The notes under the pieces: model-generated
What the model saw: the letters and a program-made list of their open reading frames with translations, nothing else
What the model was told of the DNA's origin: nothing
Databases searched by the model: none
Assembly (NCBI RefSeq): GCF_016427505.1
Contig: NZ_JAELXS010000004.1
Coordinates: forward strand, 186,001-250,000
Reading direction: 5' to 3'
DNA: 64,000 nt
From: Sphingomonas mollis
Lineage (GTDB): Bacteria > Pseudomonadota > Alphaproteobacteria > Sphingomonadales > Sphingomonadaceae
Translations under genes and position numbers: made by a program
Part shown: in pieces, positions 43,487 through 53,649 of the stretch
Layout: each line of letters begins with the position of its first letter
Position numbering within the stretch: the stretch's first letter is position 1

Positions 43487-45130
43487 ATGACCAAACGCAC
43501 CGGCGGCCGCATCCTTGTCGATCAACTCGTGGCGCAGGGCTGCGACCGCATCTTCACCGTGCCGGGCGAGAGCTTCCTCGCCGTGCTCGACGCCCTGCAC
43601 GACACCCCCGCGATCGATCTGGTCGTCTGCCGACAGGAGGGCGGCGCGGCGTTCATGGCCTGCGCGGACGGCACGCTGACCCACCGCCCCGGCATCGCCT
43701 TCGTCACGCGTGGCCCCGGCGCCACCAACGCCGCGATCGGCGTCCACGTCGCGATGCAGGACAGCCAACCGATGATCCTGTTCATCGGCGACGTCGATCG
43801 CGGCACCCGCGACCGCGAGGCGTTTCAGGAGATCGACTTCACCGCGATGTTCACCCCCATCGCCAAATGGGCCGCCCGCATCGACGACGCCGCCCGCATC
43901 CCCGAATACATCGCCCGCGCCTATGCCACCGCCATGAACGGCCGACCGGGGCCGGTCGTGCTGGCACTGCCGGAGGACATGCTGCTCGACACGGTCGAGG
44001 CAATCGATCGCCCCCGCGTGGAGCGAATCGCGCAAGGGTGCGACGATACGGCCACGACCCGGCTCGCCGATCTGCTCGCCACCGCCGAACGCCCCGTCGC
44101 GATCGTCGGCGGCGCCGGGTGGGACCGGACGGCGGGCGACGCCATCGCCAGTTGGGCGGACCGCACCGGCGTGCCGATCGTCGCCGCGTTCCGGCGGCAG
44201 GATGCGGTAGCGAACGACTGCCCCGCCTATGCCGGCAATCTCGGCTATGGCCCCAACCCCAAACTGGTCGAACGCGTGAAGGCGGCCGATCTGCTGCTCG
44301 TCATCGGCCCACGCCTCGGCGAAGCGACGACGGACGGCTATACGCTCGTCACGCCCGACCACCCCGGCCAACGGCTGGTCCATGTCCACCCCGATCCGAA
44401 CGAGCCGGGACGGACGTATCGCACCGATCTGGCGATCTGCGCCGGCATGGCGGAGTTCGCCGAAATGCTCGCCGCGCTCGATGGCCCGGCCCATCCGGCC
44501 GCCGCCGATGCCCATGCGGATTACCTCGCATGGTCCACCCCCGCCCCCCGCGACGGCGTCACGCTCGATCTCGGCCCTTGCGTCGCCGCGATGCGCGCGG
44601 CGTTGCCGGCGGACACGATCATCTGCAACGGGGCGGGCAATTACAGCGGCTGGTGGCATCGCTATTGGCGTTACGCCGGTCTCGGCACGCAACTGGCCCC
44701 GACGGCGGGCGCGATGGGATACGGCCTGCCCGCCGCCGTTGCCGCCAGCCTGCGCCACCCCGCCCGCAGCGTCGTCGCGCTGGCCGGCGACGGCTGTTTC
44801 CTGATGAACGGACAGGAAATGGCGACCGCCGTGCAATCGGGCGCCAGCATCCTCGTGCTCGTGATCGACAACGGCGCGTACGGCACGATCCGGATGCATC
44901 AGGAGCGCGAGTTTCCCGGCCGCATCGCCGGCACCACCCTCGCGAACCCCGATTTCGCCGCGCTGGCGCGAGCGTATGGGGCATGGGCGGAGACGGTCGA
45001 TCGGACCAAAGACTTCGCCGCGGCCCTTGACCGCGCGATCGGCCGGTCCGGCGTGCGGTTGCTCCACCTGAAGACGGATGTGGAGGTCATCAGCAACGGC
45101 ACGACGCTGACCGCGATGAAGGCGGGTTAA
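43487..45130 (+). CDS. Thiamine-diphosphate-binding enzyme, acetolactate synthase-like
   Basis: A 547-residue ThDP enzyme of the decarboxylase/synthase superfamily. FTVPGESFLAVLDALHDTPA supplies the activating Glu; GIAFVTRGPGATNAAIGVHV is typical; the cofactor motif GDGCFLMNGQEMATAVQSGASILVLVIDN lies near residues 450-480. In place of a full IlvB profile it resembles the many ALS-like paralogues of unknown substrate. It is not next to an ilvN subunit. ATG 43487 lies in the gap facing the divergent SDR gene. Confidence 0.87.
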   Translation: MTKRTGGRILVDQLVAQGCDRIFTVPGESFLAVLDALHDTPAIDLVVCRQEGGAAFMACADGTLTHRPGIAFVTRGPGATNAAIGVHVAMQDSQPMILFIGDVDRGTRDREAFQEIDFTAMFTPIAKWAARIDDAARIPEYIARAYATAMNGRPGPVVLALPEDMLLDTVEAIDRPRVERIAQGCDDTATTRLADLLATAERPVAIVGGAGWDRTAGDAIASWADRTGVPIVAAFRRQDAVANDCPAYAGNLGYGPNPKLVERVKAADLLLVIGPRLGEATTDGYTLVTPDHPGQRLVHVHPDPNEPGRTYRTDLAICAGMAEFAEMLAALDGPAHPAAADAHADYLAWSTPAPRDGVTLDLGPCVAAMRAALPADTIICNGAGNYSGWWHRYWRYAGLGTQLAPTAGAMGYGLPAAVAASLRHPARSVVALAGDGCFLMNGQEMATAVQSGASILVLVIDNGAYGTIRMHQEREFPGRIAGTTLANPDFAALARAYGAWAETVDRTKDFAAALDRAIGRSGVRLLHLKTDVEVISNGTTLTAMKAG

Positions 45131-45152
45131 GGCCCGCCCATTGAACACTCGC

Positions 45153-45243
45153 TACCCCGGCGGAGGCCGGGGTCCAGTCGGGAAAGCCGCAGTTAAGGTA
45201 CCAACACCTCCACCCAACTGGACCTTGGCCTCCGCCGGGGAGG
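45153..45243. repeat. Inverted repeat R1, copy 5
   Basis: The same family; the right arm has GACCTTGG for GACCCCGG. It lies between the convergent ThDP enzyme and CsbD genes. Confidence 0.88.
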
Positions 45244-45274
45244 ATCGTCTATCTGTAAGCGCAGTCCAGACAGC

Positions 45275-45307
45275 AAAAGGGCCGCCCCGGTATCCCGGAG
45301 CGGCCCC
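45275..45307 (-). terminator. Terminator after the CsbD gene
   Basis: On the minus strand a GC-rich stem (GGGCCGCTCCGGG-like arm with its complement) is followed by TTTTG. Confidence 0.75.
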
Positions 45308-45329
45308 TGTAGCAGATCAGGCGAAAGCC

Positions 45330-45512
45330 CTAGATCTTGTCGCCAAGCGCGCCCTTGACGCTGCCCTTGACGTCCTGACCGGTGCCCTTGACCTGCTGGG
45401 CCTCGCCCTCTGCCTGCAGTTTCTCGTTGTCGGTGTGCTCGCCAATCGCTTCCTTGACGTTGCCGACGACCTTGTTGGCTGCTGCTGCAACCTTGTCCGT
45501 GAACTCACCCAT
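45330..45512 (-). CDS. CsbD family stress protein
   Basis: A 60-residue hydrophilic protein of the CsbD family. FTDKVAAAANKVVGNVKEAI, GEAQQVKGTGQDVKGSVKGA and LGDKI give the usual repeated amphipathic pattern. CsbD proteins are induced under general stress in many bacteria; the mechanism is unknown. ATG 45512 has GGAGG seven bases upstream, which argues against an ATG four codons earlier. Confidence 0.9.
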   Translation of the reverse strand: MGEFTDKVAAAANKVVGNVKEAIGEHTDNEKLQAEGEAQQVKGTGQDVKGSVKGALGDKI

Positions 45513-45608
45513 GAGAGCCTCCATCGTTGCCGCCGGGCGAGTACCGCGCCGGCTTGAGCATCTGGTGGGGAAACGGCCTGCACCGGGCCCGGTTCCGTGA
45601 AAAATGCT

Positions 45609-46616
45609 TCAGATCAATCCTGCAAGCGGGCTCGACGGGTCGGCATAGCGCCGCATCCCCATCCGCCCGGCGCGGTAGGACAGGCGCCCTGCCTCGACCG
45701 CCGCCTTCATCGCGGCGGCCATCATGATCGGGTCCTTCGCCTCGGCGATCGCGGTATTCATCAGCACGCCGTCGCAGCCCAGTTCCATCGCCACCGCCGC
45801 GTCGGACGCCGATCCGACACCGGCGTCGACCAGCACCGGCACGTTCGCGCCCTCCACGATCAGGCGAATCGTCACCCGGTTCTGGATGCCCAGCCCCGAC
45901 CCGATCGGCGCGCCCAGCGGCATGATCGCCACCGCGCCGGCATCCTCCAGCCGCTTCGCCGCGATCGGATCGTCGACGCAGTACACCATCGGCAGGAAAC
46001 CCTCCTTGGCCAGCACCTCGGTCGCGCGCAGCGTCTCGACCATATCCGGGTACAGCGTCTTCGCCTCACCCAGCACCTCCAGCTTCACCAGTTCCCATCC
46101 CCCTGCCTCGCGCGCCAGTCGCAGCGTGCGGATCGCCGATTCGGCATCGAAACAGCCGGCGGTGTTGGGCAGATAGGTGATCCGCTTCGGATCGATGAAG
46201 TCGGTCAGCATCGGCGCATTGCGGTCGGACACGTTCACCCGCCGCACCGCGACGGTCACGATCTCCGCGCCCGACGCCTCGACCGCCGCCGCGTTCTGGG
46301 CGAAATCCTTGTACTTGCCGGTACCGACGATCAGCCGCGACCGGAACGTCCGTCCCGCCACCGTCCAGCTGTCGGTATCGACCGCCACGGCATGATCGCC
46401 GCCGCCGACGAAGTGCACGATTTCCAGATCGTCACCATCCTCGACGCACACGTCGCCCAGCGTCGATCGCGGCACGACCTCCAGATTGCGCTCCACCGCC
46501 ACCTTCTCCACCACCAGCCCCAGCTCGGTGGCCAGCGCCGCCAGCGTCAGCCCGGCGCTGACCCGCTTGTGCTCGCCGTTGACGGTGATCGATACGGTGC
46601 CATCGGTATGGGCCAT
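45609..46616 (-). CDS. thiG: ThiS-ThiG fusion: sulfur carrier and thiazole synthase
   Basis: A 335-residue thiamine biosynthesis protein. Residues 1-72 are ThiS-like and end in a GGG (EIVHFVGGG), the site normally activated as a thiocarboxylate. Residues 75-335 are Thi[62 protein letters not shown] and [20 protein letters not shown]. In this fusion the carrier's GG is not at a free end, so the sulfur chemistry must work inside the chain or after cleavage. No TPP riboswitch was found upstream. Confidence 0.93.
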   Translation of the reverse strand: MAHTDGTVSITVNGEHKRVSAGLTLAALATELGLVVEKVAVERNLEVVPRSTLGDVCVEDGDDLEIVHFVGGGDHAVAVDTDSWTVAGRTFRSRLIVGTGKYKDFAQNAAAVEASGAEIVTVAVRRVNVSDRNAPMLTDFIDPKRITYLPNTAGCFDAESAIRTLRLAREAGGWELVKLEVLGEAKTLYPDMVETLRATEVLAKEGFLPMVYCVDDPIAAKRLEDAGAVAIMPLGAPIGSGLGIQNRVTIRLIVEGANVPVLVDAGVGSASDAAVAMELGCDGVLMNTAIAEAKDPIMMAAAMKAAVEAGRLSYRAGRMGMRRYADPSSPLAGLI

Positions 46617-46740
46617 GATCCGGTTCCAGTCGCGTATGTTCGAGTTGAGGCCCCACGGGAACACGCGTCTCGACTTCCCTCGACACGAGCGGGTAGATGG
46701 GGCGAACAGATAGGAGCGATCTAGGTTCGCCCGCCCGGTC

Positions 46741-46795
46741 TCGCAACCTAAAGTCGCCTCGCAACCTGAAGCGGTCCCGCAACCGAAAGTGCCCG
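46741..46795 (+). repeat. Three tandem 18-base repeats before aroQ
   Basis: Copies begin near 46741, 46759 and 46778 with the cores CGCAACCTAAAG, CGCAACCTGAAG and CGCAACCGAAAG. The spacing is 18-19 bases and the array ends directly before the aroQ ATG. In the aroQ frame they would read as [18 protein letters not shown]. Confidence 0.8.
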
Positions 46796-47230
46796 ATGCC
46801 CGATACCGTATTCGTCCTGAACGGCCCGAACCTGAACCTGCTGGGCCTGCGCGAACCCGACATCTATGGCCATGACACGCTCGACGACATCGCCGGGATG
46901 CTGGAGGACCGCGCCCGCGAACTCGGCCTGGCCATCGACCTGCGCCAGTCCAATCACGAAGGCCATCTGGTCGACTGGCTGCACGAGGCGCAGGCGGTGA
47001 AGGCAAAGGCGGTGCTGCTGAACGCGGGTGGCTTCACGCACACGTCGGTTGCTGTACATGATGCGATCAAGTCGGTGGTGACACCGGTGATCGAAGTGCA
47101 CCTGTCGAATCCGCATCGACGCGAATCCTTTCGACACGTCAGCCTGATCGGGCAGGCGGCAAAGGGGACGATTGCAGGGTTCGGTGCGCTTTCCTACCTG
47201 CTCGCGCTTGAAGCCGCCGCCCGCTTCTGA
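46796..47230 (+). CDS. aroQ: 3-dehydroquinate dehydratase, type II
   Basis: A 144-residue enzyme of the shikimate pathway. [20 protein letters not shown] has the catalytic Tyr, [16 protein letters not shown] and [16 protein letters not shown] the other active-site parts, and [18 protein letters not shown] the His/substrate loop. The ATG at 46796 gives the usual N-terminus; in-frame codons upstream contain the tandem repeats and could extend it by about 33 residues. It lies 33 bases before accB, the usual neighbour. Confidence 0.95.
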   Translation: MPDTVFVLNGPNLNLLGLREPDIYGHDTLDDIAGMLEDRARELGLAIDLRQSNHEGHLVDWLHEAQAVKAKAVLLNAGGFTHTSVAVHDAIKSVVTPVIEVHLSNPHRRESFRHVSLIGQAAKGTIAGFGALSYLLALEAAARF

Positions 47231-47263
47231 CAGACGCCGCCGATTGAAAAGGGAAGGGTCACG

Positions 47264-47755
47264 ATGACCGAAGGAAATCCGAACGGGCCGATGCAGATCG
47301 ATGTCGATCTGGTCCGCCAGCTTGCCGAACTGCTCGATACGACGCAACTGACCGAGATCGAGGTGGAGGACAAGGATCGCAAGATCCGCGTCGCCCGCAA
47401 AGCCGCGCCCGTCGCGGCACCCGTGCAATATGCGCCGGCCCCCGCCGCCGCGCCGCTGGCCGCCGCACCGGCCGCTGGCTCGCCTCCGGCCGAAGCCGGC
47501 GCGCTGGCGCCCACCGTCAGCGCCGATGCGGTGAAATCGCCGATGGTCGGCACCGCCTATCTGTCCGCGGAACCCGGCGCCAAGGCGTTCGCGGCGGTCG
47601 GCCAGAAGGTCGCGGCCGGCGACACGCTGCTGATCGTCGAGGCGATGAAGGTCATGAACCCGATCCTCGCCCCCACCGCCGGCACCGTGATGCACGTGCT
47701 CGTCGAAAACGGCCAGCCGGTCGAATTCGACCAGCCGCTGATCGTCGTCGCATGA
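47264..47755 (+). CDS. accB: Biotin carboxyl carrier protein of acetyl-CoA carboxylase
   Basis: A 163-residue carrier. The N-terminal region (about 1-50) is followed by an Ala/Pro linker (about 48-90) and the biotinyl domain with the biotin Lys129 in [10 protein letters not shown]. It shuttles CO2 from AccC to the carboxyltransferase in fatty acid synthesis. Confidence 0.96.
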   Translation: MTEGNPNGPMQIDVDLVRQLAELLDTTQLTEIEVEDKDRKIRVARKAAPVAAPVQYAPAPAAAPLAAAPAAGSPPAEAGALAPTVSADAVKSPMVGTAYLSAEPGAKAFAAVGQKVAAGDTLLIVEAMKVMNPILAPTAGTVMHVLVENGQPVEFDQPLIVVA

Positions 47756-47768
47756 GCCGGATCGCGTA

Positions 47769-49121
47769 ATGCCGCAGATCAAGAAGCTGCTGATCGCCAA
47801 CCGTGGCGAGATCGCGCTCCGCATCCACCGCGCGTGCCACGAAATGGGCATTAAAACGGTGGCGGTGCATTCCACCGCCGATGTCGACGCCATGCACGTG
47901 CGGCTGGCGGACGAGGCGATCTGCATCGGCCCGCCATCGGCGACCGACAGCTATCTGAACATCGCCAACATCATCTCGGCGGCAGAGATCAGCGGCGCGG
48001 ACGCGATCCATCCCGGCTACGGCTTTCTCAGCGAGAACGCGCGCTTCGCCGAGATCGTCGAGATGCACGACCTGATCTTCATCGGTCCGAAGCCCGAACA
48101 TATCCGCACGATGGGCGACAAGGTGGAGGCCAAGCGCACCGCCGGCGCCCTCGGGCTGCCGCTGGTTCCCGGCTCGGACGGCGCGATCAGCGACGTGGCC
48201 GAGGCGAAGAAGCTCGCCGCCGAGATCGGCTATCCGGTCATCATCAAGGCGGCCTCGGGCGGCGGCGGTCGCGGCATGAAGGTCTGCAACGGCGAGGATC
48301 AGCTCGAAACCCTGATGCAACAGGCCGGGACGGAGGCGAAGGCCGCGTTCGGCGACGCCACCGTCTACATGGAAAAATATCTGGGCAACCCCCGGCATAT
48401 CGAATTCCAGATCTTCGGCGACGGCAACGGCCAGGCGATCCATCTGGGCGAACGCGACTGCTCGCTCCAGCGCCGCCACCAGAAGGTGCTGGAGGAAGCC
48501 CCCTCGCCCGTCATCACGCCGGAAGAACGGTCGCGGATGGGCGGCATCGTGGCGAAGGCGATGGCCGACATGGGCTATCGCGGCGCCGGCACGATCGAAT
48601 TCCTATGGGAAGCTGGCGAGTTCTATTTCATCGAAATGAACACCCGGTTGCAGGTCGAGCATCCTGTTACCGAGATGATTACCGGCATCGATCTGGTCCG
48701 CGAACAGATCCGCGTCGCCGAGGGGCATCCGCTGTCGGTGACGCAGGACGAGGTCCGCTTCAGCGGCCACGCGATCGAATGCCGCATCAATGCCGAGGAC
48801 CCGCGCACCTTCATGCCCTCACCCGGCAAGGTGACGCAGTTCCACGCCCCCGGCGGGATGCACGTCCGCGTCGATTCCGGCCTGTACGCGGGCTACAAGG
48901 TGCCGCCCTATTACGACAGCATGATCGCCAAGCTGATCGTCTATGGCACCACCCGCGAACGCTGCATCGCCCGCCTCCGCCGCGCGCTGGAGGAATTCGT
49001 GATCGAGGGGATGAAGACCACCATCCCCCTCCACCGCGACCTGATCGAGGACCCGGAGTTCCAGGCCGGCAGCTACACGATCAAGTGGCTGGAGGAATGG
49101 CTGGCGAAACAGGACGCCTGA
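47769..49121 (+). CDS. accC: Biotin carboxylase of acetyl-CoA carboxylase
   Basis: A 450-residue ATP-grasp enzyme. [20 protein letters not shown] at the start, ATP part [19 protein letters not shown], and active-site [20 protein letters not shown]. It begins 13 bases after accB, as usual. The 3' side has an R1 repeat. Confidence 0.97.
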   Translation: MPQIKKLLIANRGEIALRIHRACHEMGIKTVAVHSTADVDAMHVRLADEAICIGPPSATDSYLNIANIISAAEISGADAIHPGYGFLSENARFAEIVEMHDLIFIGPKPEHIRTMGDKVEAKRTAGALGLPLVPGSDGAISDVAEAKKLAAEIGYPVIIKAASGGGGRGMKVCNGEDQLETLMQQAGTEAKAAFGDATVYMEKYLGNPRHIEFQIFGDGNGQAIHLGERDCSLQRRHQKVLEEAPSPVITPEERSRMGGIVAKAMADMGYRGAGTIEFLWEAGEFYFIEMNTRLQVEHPVTEMITGIDLVREQIRVAEGHPLSVTQDEVRFSGHAIECRINAEDPRTFMPSPGKVTQFHAPGGMHVRVDSGLYAGYKVPPYYDSMIAKLIVYGTTRERCIARLRRALEEFVIEGMKTTIPLHRDLIEDPEFQAGSYTIKWLEEWLAKQDA

Positions 49122-49216
49122 CGATGCGGCGCGGGCGGCCGATCCGTCTGCCCGCGCCTGATCCGGCCCGTGAACTGGCGGGGCGATCACCGAACCAGCC
49201 ATTCCGCACAACCCCG

Positions 49217-49304
49217 TTCCCCGGCGAAGGCCGGGGCCCAGTTGGGCGAACGGTCGCCATGGCTCAATAGCGCTTCCCCACTGGACCCCGGCCCCGCCGG
49301 GGAA
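49217..49304. repeat. Inverted repeat R1, copy 6 (more divergent)
   Basis: The same family with several base changes in both arms (GGCGAAGG in the left arm; a shortened right arm). It is the only copy of the six not between convergent genes. Confidence 0.85.
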
Positions 49305-49374
49305 GCAAATTGGTAACGATGGCATAAGTTACGAACGCCAAACTCCGTCGGACAAGCACCGTCCCAAACCTTCT

Positions 49375-49398
49375 TCTCCGCGTCTCCGCGTCTCCGCG
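49375..49398 (+). repeat. Three tandem TCTCCGCG units
   Basis: TCTCCGCG occurs three times without a gap, in the non-coding region before glnB. It may be a remnant of a dispersed element. Confidence 0.75.
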
Positions 49399-49601
49399 CG
49401 AAACCCCTTCTGCCTATCCCATCGACCGATCCGATGTCCTACACCGCCACGATCGACTATAGTCATCCGGATGCGACCAGCCCCCGCCATTCATCGCGCC
49501 AAAAGCCCTCTCTCGCGCCCACGCGCACGCCCGCGCGCGAGGGACGGGTGTGACTTTAGTGACTTTCCGCCCACTCAAGCGCTCCGACGACAGGGCGTTA
49601 A

Positions 49602-50093
<492 letters not shown>

Positions 50094-50100
50094 TCTGTAG

Positions 50101-50134
50101 CGGATTTGATTGCCCGGATTTATTTCCCGGATTT
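50101..50134 (+). repeat. Three spaced CGGATTT copies between glnB and glnA
   Basis: CGGATTT occurs at 50101, 50115 and 50128, spaced by 14 and 13 bases, inside the 151-base glnB-glnA gap. Their role is unknown. Confidence 0.6.
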
Positions 50135-50244
50135 AATTTCAACGTCATTTGACGCGACGCAACATCCTGTGGAATTGGGGCACCGCGCCGCAACATCCAC
50201 GCCGGCGATCCAGCCGGTCCATTTCTAGAGCAAGGGGCATCCAC

Positions 50245-51657
50245 ATGGCGATTTCGGCCAGCGACATTCTGAAGCGGATCAAGGAAGAAGAGATCGAGTG
50301 GGTCGATCTGCGGTTCACCGATCCCAAGGGCAAGTGGCAGCACCTGACCATGGTCGCCTCGCTGCTCGGCGAGGACGAGTTCACCGACGGCCTGATGTTC
50401 GACGGCAGCTCGATCGAGGGCTGGAAGGCGATCAACGAATCCGACATGACGCTGATGCCCGATCTGGAGGCGGTCTACACCGATCCGTTCTCGGCGACGC
50501 CGATGCTGATCGTGTTCTGCGACATCGTCGATCCCTCGACCGGCGAACTCTATGCCCGCGATCCGCGCTCGACCGCGAAGCGCGCCGAGGCGTATCTGAA
50601 GACCACCGGTGTCGGCGACACCGTGTATGTCGGCCCCGAGGCCGAGTTCTTCCTGTTCGACGACGTGCGGTTCGAAAACAGCTATTCGACCAGCTATTAC
50701 AAGATCGACGACATCGAACTGCCGGGTAATTCGGGCCGCGAATATGAAGGCGGCAACATGGGCCATCGCCCCCGTGCGAAGGGCGGTTACTTCCCCGTCG
50801 CACCGGTCGACTCGGCCGTCGATATCCGCGGGGAGATGGTCTCGACGATGATCGAGATGGGCCTGCCCTGCGACAAGCACCATCACGAGGTCGCCGCCGC
50901 GCAGCACGAGCTGGGCCTGACCTTCGGCACGCTGACCCAGACCGCCGATCGCATGCAGATCTACAAGTACGTCGTCCATCAGGTCGCGCACGCCTATGGC
51001 AAGACGGCGACGTTCATGCCCAAGCCGATCAAGGAAGATAACGGTTCGGGGATGCACACGCACTTCTCGATCTGGGAAGGCAAGAACCCGCTGTTCGCCG
51101 GTAACGGCTATGCCGGCCTGTCGGATCTGTGCCTGTACTTCATCGGCGGCATCATCAAGCATGCCAAGGCGGTGAATGCCTTCACCAACCCGTCGACCAA
51201 CAGCTACAAGCGGCTGGTGCCGGGTTACGAAGCGCCGGTGCTGCTCGCCTATTCGGCGCGCAACCGCTCGGCCTCGTGCCGCATCCCCTATGGCACCGGC
51301 CCCAAGGCGAAGCGCGTCGAAGTGCGCTTCCCCGATGCGCTCGCCAACCCTTATCTCGCCTATGCAGCGCTGATGATGGCGGGCATGGACGGCATCCTGA
51401 ACAAGATCCATCCAGGCGAACCGATGGACAAGAACCTGTACGACCTGCCGCCGGCAGAACTCGCCCAGGTCCCGACCGTCGCCGGCTCGCTCCGCGAGGC
51501 GCTCGACTGTCTGGAGGCCGATCACGACTTCCTCCTGAAGGGCGACGTGTTCTCCAAGGACCAGATCGAGGCGTTCGTCGAGATCAAGCGGTCGGAAGTC
51601 GCCCGCTGGGAAATGACGCCCAGCCCGGTCGAGTATGATATGTACTACAGCGGCTGA
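50245..51657 (+). CDS. glnA: Glutamine synthetase type I
   Basis: A 470-residue enzyme making glutamine from glutamate and ammonia. [20 protein letters not shown], and [12 protein letters not shown] are active-site motifs. Y399 in NLYDLPPAE is the expected adenylylation site, so activity is probably controlled by GlnE through P-II. ATG 50245 is after AGGGGC, with standard N-terminal length. A terminator follows at 51764. Confidence 0.97.
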   Translation: MAISASDILKRIKEEEIEWVDLRFTDPKGKWQHLTMVASLLGEDEFTDGLMFDGSSIEGWKAINESDMTLMPDLEAVYTDPFSATPMLIVFCDIVDPSTGELYARDPRSTAKRAEAYLKTTGVGDTVYVGPEAEFFLFDDVRFENSYSTSYYKIDDIELPGNSGREYEGGNMGHRPRAKGGYFPVAPVDSAVDIRGEMVSTMIEMGLPCDKHHHEVAAAQHELGLTFGTLTQTADRMQIYKYVVHQVAHAYGKTATFMPKPIKEDNGSGMHTHFSIWEGKNPLFAGNGYAGLSDLCLYFIGGIIKHAKAVNAFTNPSTNSYKRLVPGYEAPVLLAYSARNRSASCRIPYGTGPKAKRVEVRFPDALANPYLAYAALMMAGMDGILNKIHPGEPMDKNLYDLPPAELAQVPTVAGSLREALDCLEADHDFLLKGDVFSKDQIEAFVEIKRSEVARWEMTPSPVEYDMYYSG

Positions 51658-51763
51658 GCCGTGCCGCGCCGGCACGGCGGTGGGCGATGCCCACAGCCGC
51701 TGTCGGCCGGCGGGGCATCGCCCGACCGACGACGCGGCTTCGCCGCGTCGCCACCCGATAAGT

Positions 51764-51797
51764 GAAGAGGCGTCCGGCAAAACCGGGCGCCTCTTTT
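51764..51797 (+). terminator. Intrinsic terminator after glnA
   Basis: AAGAGGCG...CCGG pairs with CCGG...CGCCTCTT over a CAAAA loop, with a T run. Other GC-rich hairpins lie between 51660 and 51755. Confidence 0.88.
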
Positions 51798-51905
51798 CAA
51801 CTGATGCTCGAAAACGGCAAATGATTGGACTACCGTATCGCACCGGCCACGGATGGGATCACATCATGAAACATCTGCCGCAATCGCCATCGGTCAGCTA
51901 GAACG

Positions 51906-52238
51906 ATGGCATCGCAACAATCGATCGTCGATGCGATCATTGTCGCGGCGTCCGGCGCCGGCGACGTCTCGGCCCGCAAGATGTTCGGCGAGTATGCGCT
52001 CTACTGCGACGGCAAGCTGGTCGCGCTGGTCTGCGACGACCAGTTGTTCGTCAAGCCGACCGATGCCGGTCGCCATCTCGCCGGCGCGGTCGAAGACGTA
52101 CCGCCTTACGCGGGTGCGAAACCCAGCCTGCTCATCCCATCGGATCGCTGGCAGGACGGTGCATGGCTGTCGAACCTGATCCGCGTAACGACCGACGCCC
52201 TGCCGCTACCGAAACCGAAAAAGACGAAGACACGATAG
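51906..52238 (+). CDS. TfoX N-terminal domain protein
   Basis: A 110-residue protein. SARKMFGEYALYCDGKLVAL and CDDQLFVKPTDAGRHLAGAV match the TfoX/Sxy N-terminal domain. Stand-alone copies of this domain are common and are usually not competence regulators. The tail is basic (PKPKKTKTR). Function unknown. Confidence 0.85.
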   Translation: MASQQSIVDAIIVAASGAGDVSARKMFGEYALYCDGKLVALVCDDQLFVKPTDAGRHLAGAVEDVPPYAGAKPSLLIPSDRWQDGAWLSNLIRVTTDALPLPKPKKTKTR

Positions 52239-52273
52239 GATACGGCGCCACCATCGCCCCAAAACCGAAATAT

Positions 52274-53257
52274 TCACACCAGCAACACCGTACTCCCCCG
52301 CGTTTCGCCCGCCTCCATCGCCCGGTGCGCCGCCGCCACATCCTCCAGCGCAAAGGTCTGGCCGATCTCCGGCTTGATCGCGCCGCGCGCCAGCATCGCG
52401 AACACCCGGTCCGCCATCGCCTGCCGCTCTGCCGGCGTGGTCGCATAATCGAACAGCGTCGGCCGCGTCACGAACAGCGATCCCCGCGCCGCCAGCACGC
52501 CGAGATTCACACCGTCCACCGCGCCACCGGCATTGCCATAACTGACGATCAACCCCCGCCGCGCCGCTGCGGCCAGCGAAATGTCCCATGTCGCCTTGCC
52601 GATGCCGTCCAGCACCACCGGCACGCCGACACCATCGGTGATTTCCCGTACTCGTGCCGCCACGTCCTCGGTCCGGTGCAAGATGACATGATCGGCCCCC
52701 GCCGCCCGCGCCATCGCCGCCTTCTCCTCGCTGCCGACGCTGCCGATCACGGTGGCGCCGATCGCCTTCAGCCAGCCGACCAGCAGATGCCCGACACCAC
52801 CGGCGGCGGCATGCACCAGCACCGCCTGCCCCGCCGTCACCCTGGCACATTGTTCGACCAGCATCGCCGCGGTGCCGCCCTTCAGCATCAGTGCCGCCGC
52901 CGTCCGGTCGTCCACCGCCGGCGGCAGATGGACCAGTTGCTCCACGGGCACATTCCGCGCCGTGGCATAGGCGCCCCGCGCCGGACCGAACGTGCCGACC
53001 CGGTCACCGGCCGAGAAGCCGTCCGAGTCCGGCCCCGTCATTTCGACGAACCCCGCCGCTTCCGATCCCAGCCCCGCCGGCAGGTCGACGGGGTAGACGC
53101 CGCTGCGATGGTAGGCATCGATGTAATTCAGCCCCACCGCCGTGCTGCGGAACCGCACCTCGCCCGGTCCCGGCGGCGGCAGATCGACGTCGACCCATTC
53201 GATCACCTCGGGTCCGCCGGTGCGCGTGATCCGGGCGACGCGGGCTGGCTGGCTCAT
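52274..53257 (-). CDS. NADPH:quinone oxidoreductase (zeta-crystallin type)
   Basis: A 327-residue MDR-superfamily enzyme without the zinc ligands of alcohol dehydrogenases. VGLNYIDAYHRSGVYPVDLP, the cofactor site VLVHAAAGGVGHLLVGWLKA, and GLIVSYGNAGGAVDGVNLG are typical. ATG 53257 has AGGAGA eight bases upstream and is preferred over an ATG seven codons earlier. Its start faces the VapBC promoter. Confidence 0.92.
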   Translation of the reverse strand: MSQPARVARITRTGGPEVIEWVDVDLPPPGPGEVRFRSTAVGLNYIDAYHRSGVYPVDLPAGLGSEAAGFVEMTGPDSDGFSAGDRVGTFGPARGAYATARNVPVEQLVHLPPAVDDRTAAALMLKGGTAAMLVEQCARVTAGQAVLVHAAAGGVGHLLVGWLKAIGATVIGSVGSEEKAAMARAAGADHVILHRTEDVAARVREITDGVGVPVVLDGIGKATWDISLAAAARRGLIVSYGNAGGAVDGVNLGVLAARGSLFVTRPTLFDYATTPAERQAMADRVFAMLARGAIKPEIGQTFALEDVAAAHRAMEAGETRGSTVLLV

Positions 53258-53343
53258 GACGATCTTCTCCTCGGGCATGCAGGTGTCGCGAACGTATCAG
53301 CACGCTCGCCGGTTGCCACCCGCTGGCCATTCGACGGCCATCG

Positions 53344-53363
53344 GCGTATATACGCGTGCATAC
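53344..53363. promoter_or_regulatory. Candidate VapBC operator
   Basis: GCGTATATACGC (53344-53355) is a perfect 12-base palindrome. GTATATAC at 53346 is followed exactly ten bases on by GTGCATAC, so two similar half-sites lie one helical turn apart. This is just before the antitoxin gene, the usual place for an autoregulatory site. Confidence 0.65.
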
Positions 53364-53376
53364 CGGGAGCATGGCG

Positions 53377-53649
53377 ATGGGCGTGATCGAAACCAGAACC
53401 TTCAAAAGCGGCAACAGCGTCGCCGTCCGCCTGCCCAGAAGCCTGGGGTTTGAGGCGGGGGTGCCGGTGGTGATCGAACAGGTCGGCGACACCATCACGC
53501 TGCGCGCGAGCGTCGATATGACCGAAGAGAAGCGCAAGCTGACCGAACTCATCACGCGGCTGCGCGATGTCTGGGGCGATGCGCCGCGACCGACCTTCGA
53601 TCGGGAGGAAACGCGGATCGAGTTTCCCGACCGCCTCGGTCTGTATTGA
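53377..53649 (+). CDS. vapB: VapB-type antitoxin (AbrB/SpoVT-like)
   Basis: A 90-residue antitoxin. The N-terminal swapped-hairpin DNA-binding part reads TRTFKSGNSVAVRLPRSLGF, the VapB/MazE form of AbrB; the C-terminal half (from about 50) should wrap the toxin. ATG 53377 has GGGAG seven bases upstream; an ATG two codons earlier is too close to that site. It should neutralise the toxin below and repress the operon at the palindrome upstream. Confidence 0.88.
   Translation: MGVIETRTFKSGNSVAVRLPRSLGFEAGVPVVIEQVGDTITLRASVDMTEEKRKLTELITRLRDVWGDAPRPTFDREETRIEFPDRLGLY

Noticed and set aside
46620..46795. A TPP riboswitch before thiG
   Set aside because: The conserved CUGAGA and related segments of the TPP aptamer were not found on the minus strand.
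49124..49270. A 48-codon frame after accC
   Set aside because: Most of it is the R1 repeat translated; no independent support.
49375..49398. Short tandem repeats considered as a CRISPR array
   Set aside because: Eight-base units without unique spacers, and no cas genes nearby. The aroQ repeats were rejected for the same reason.
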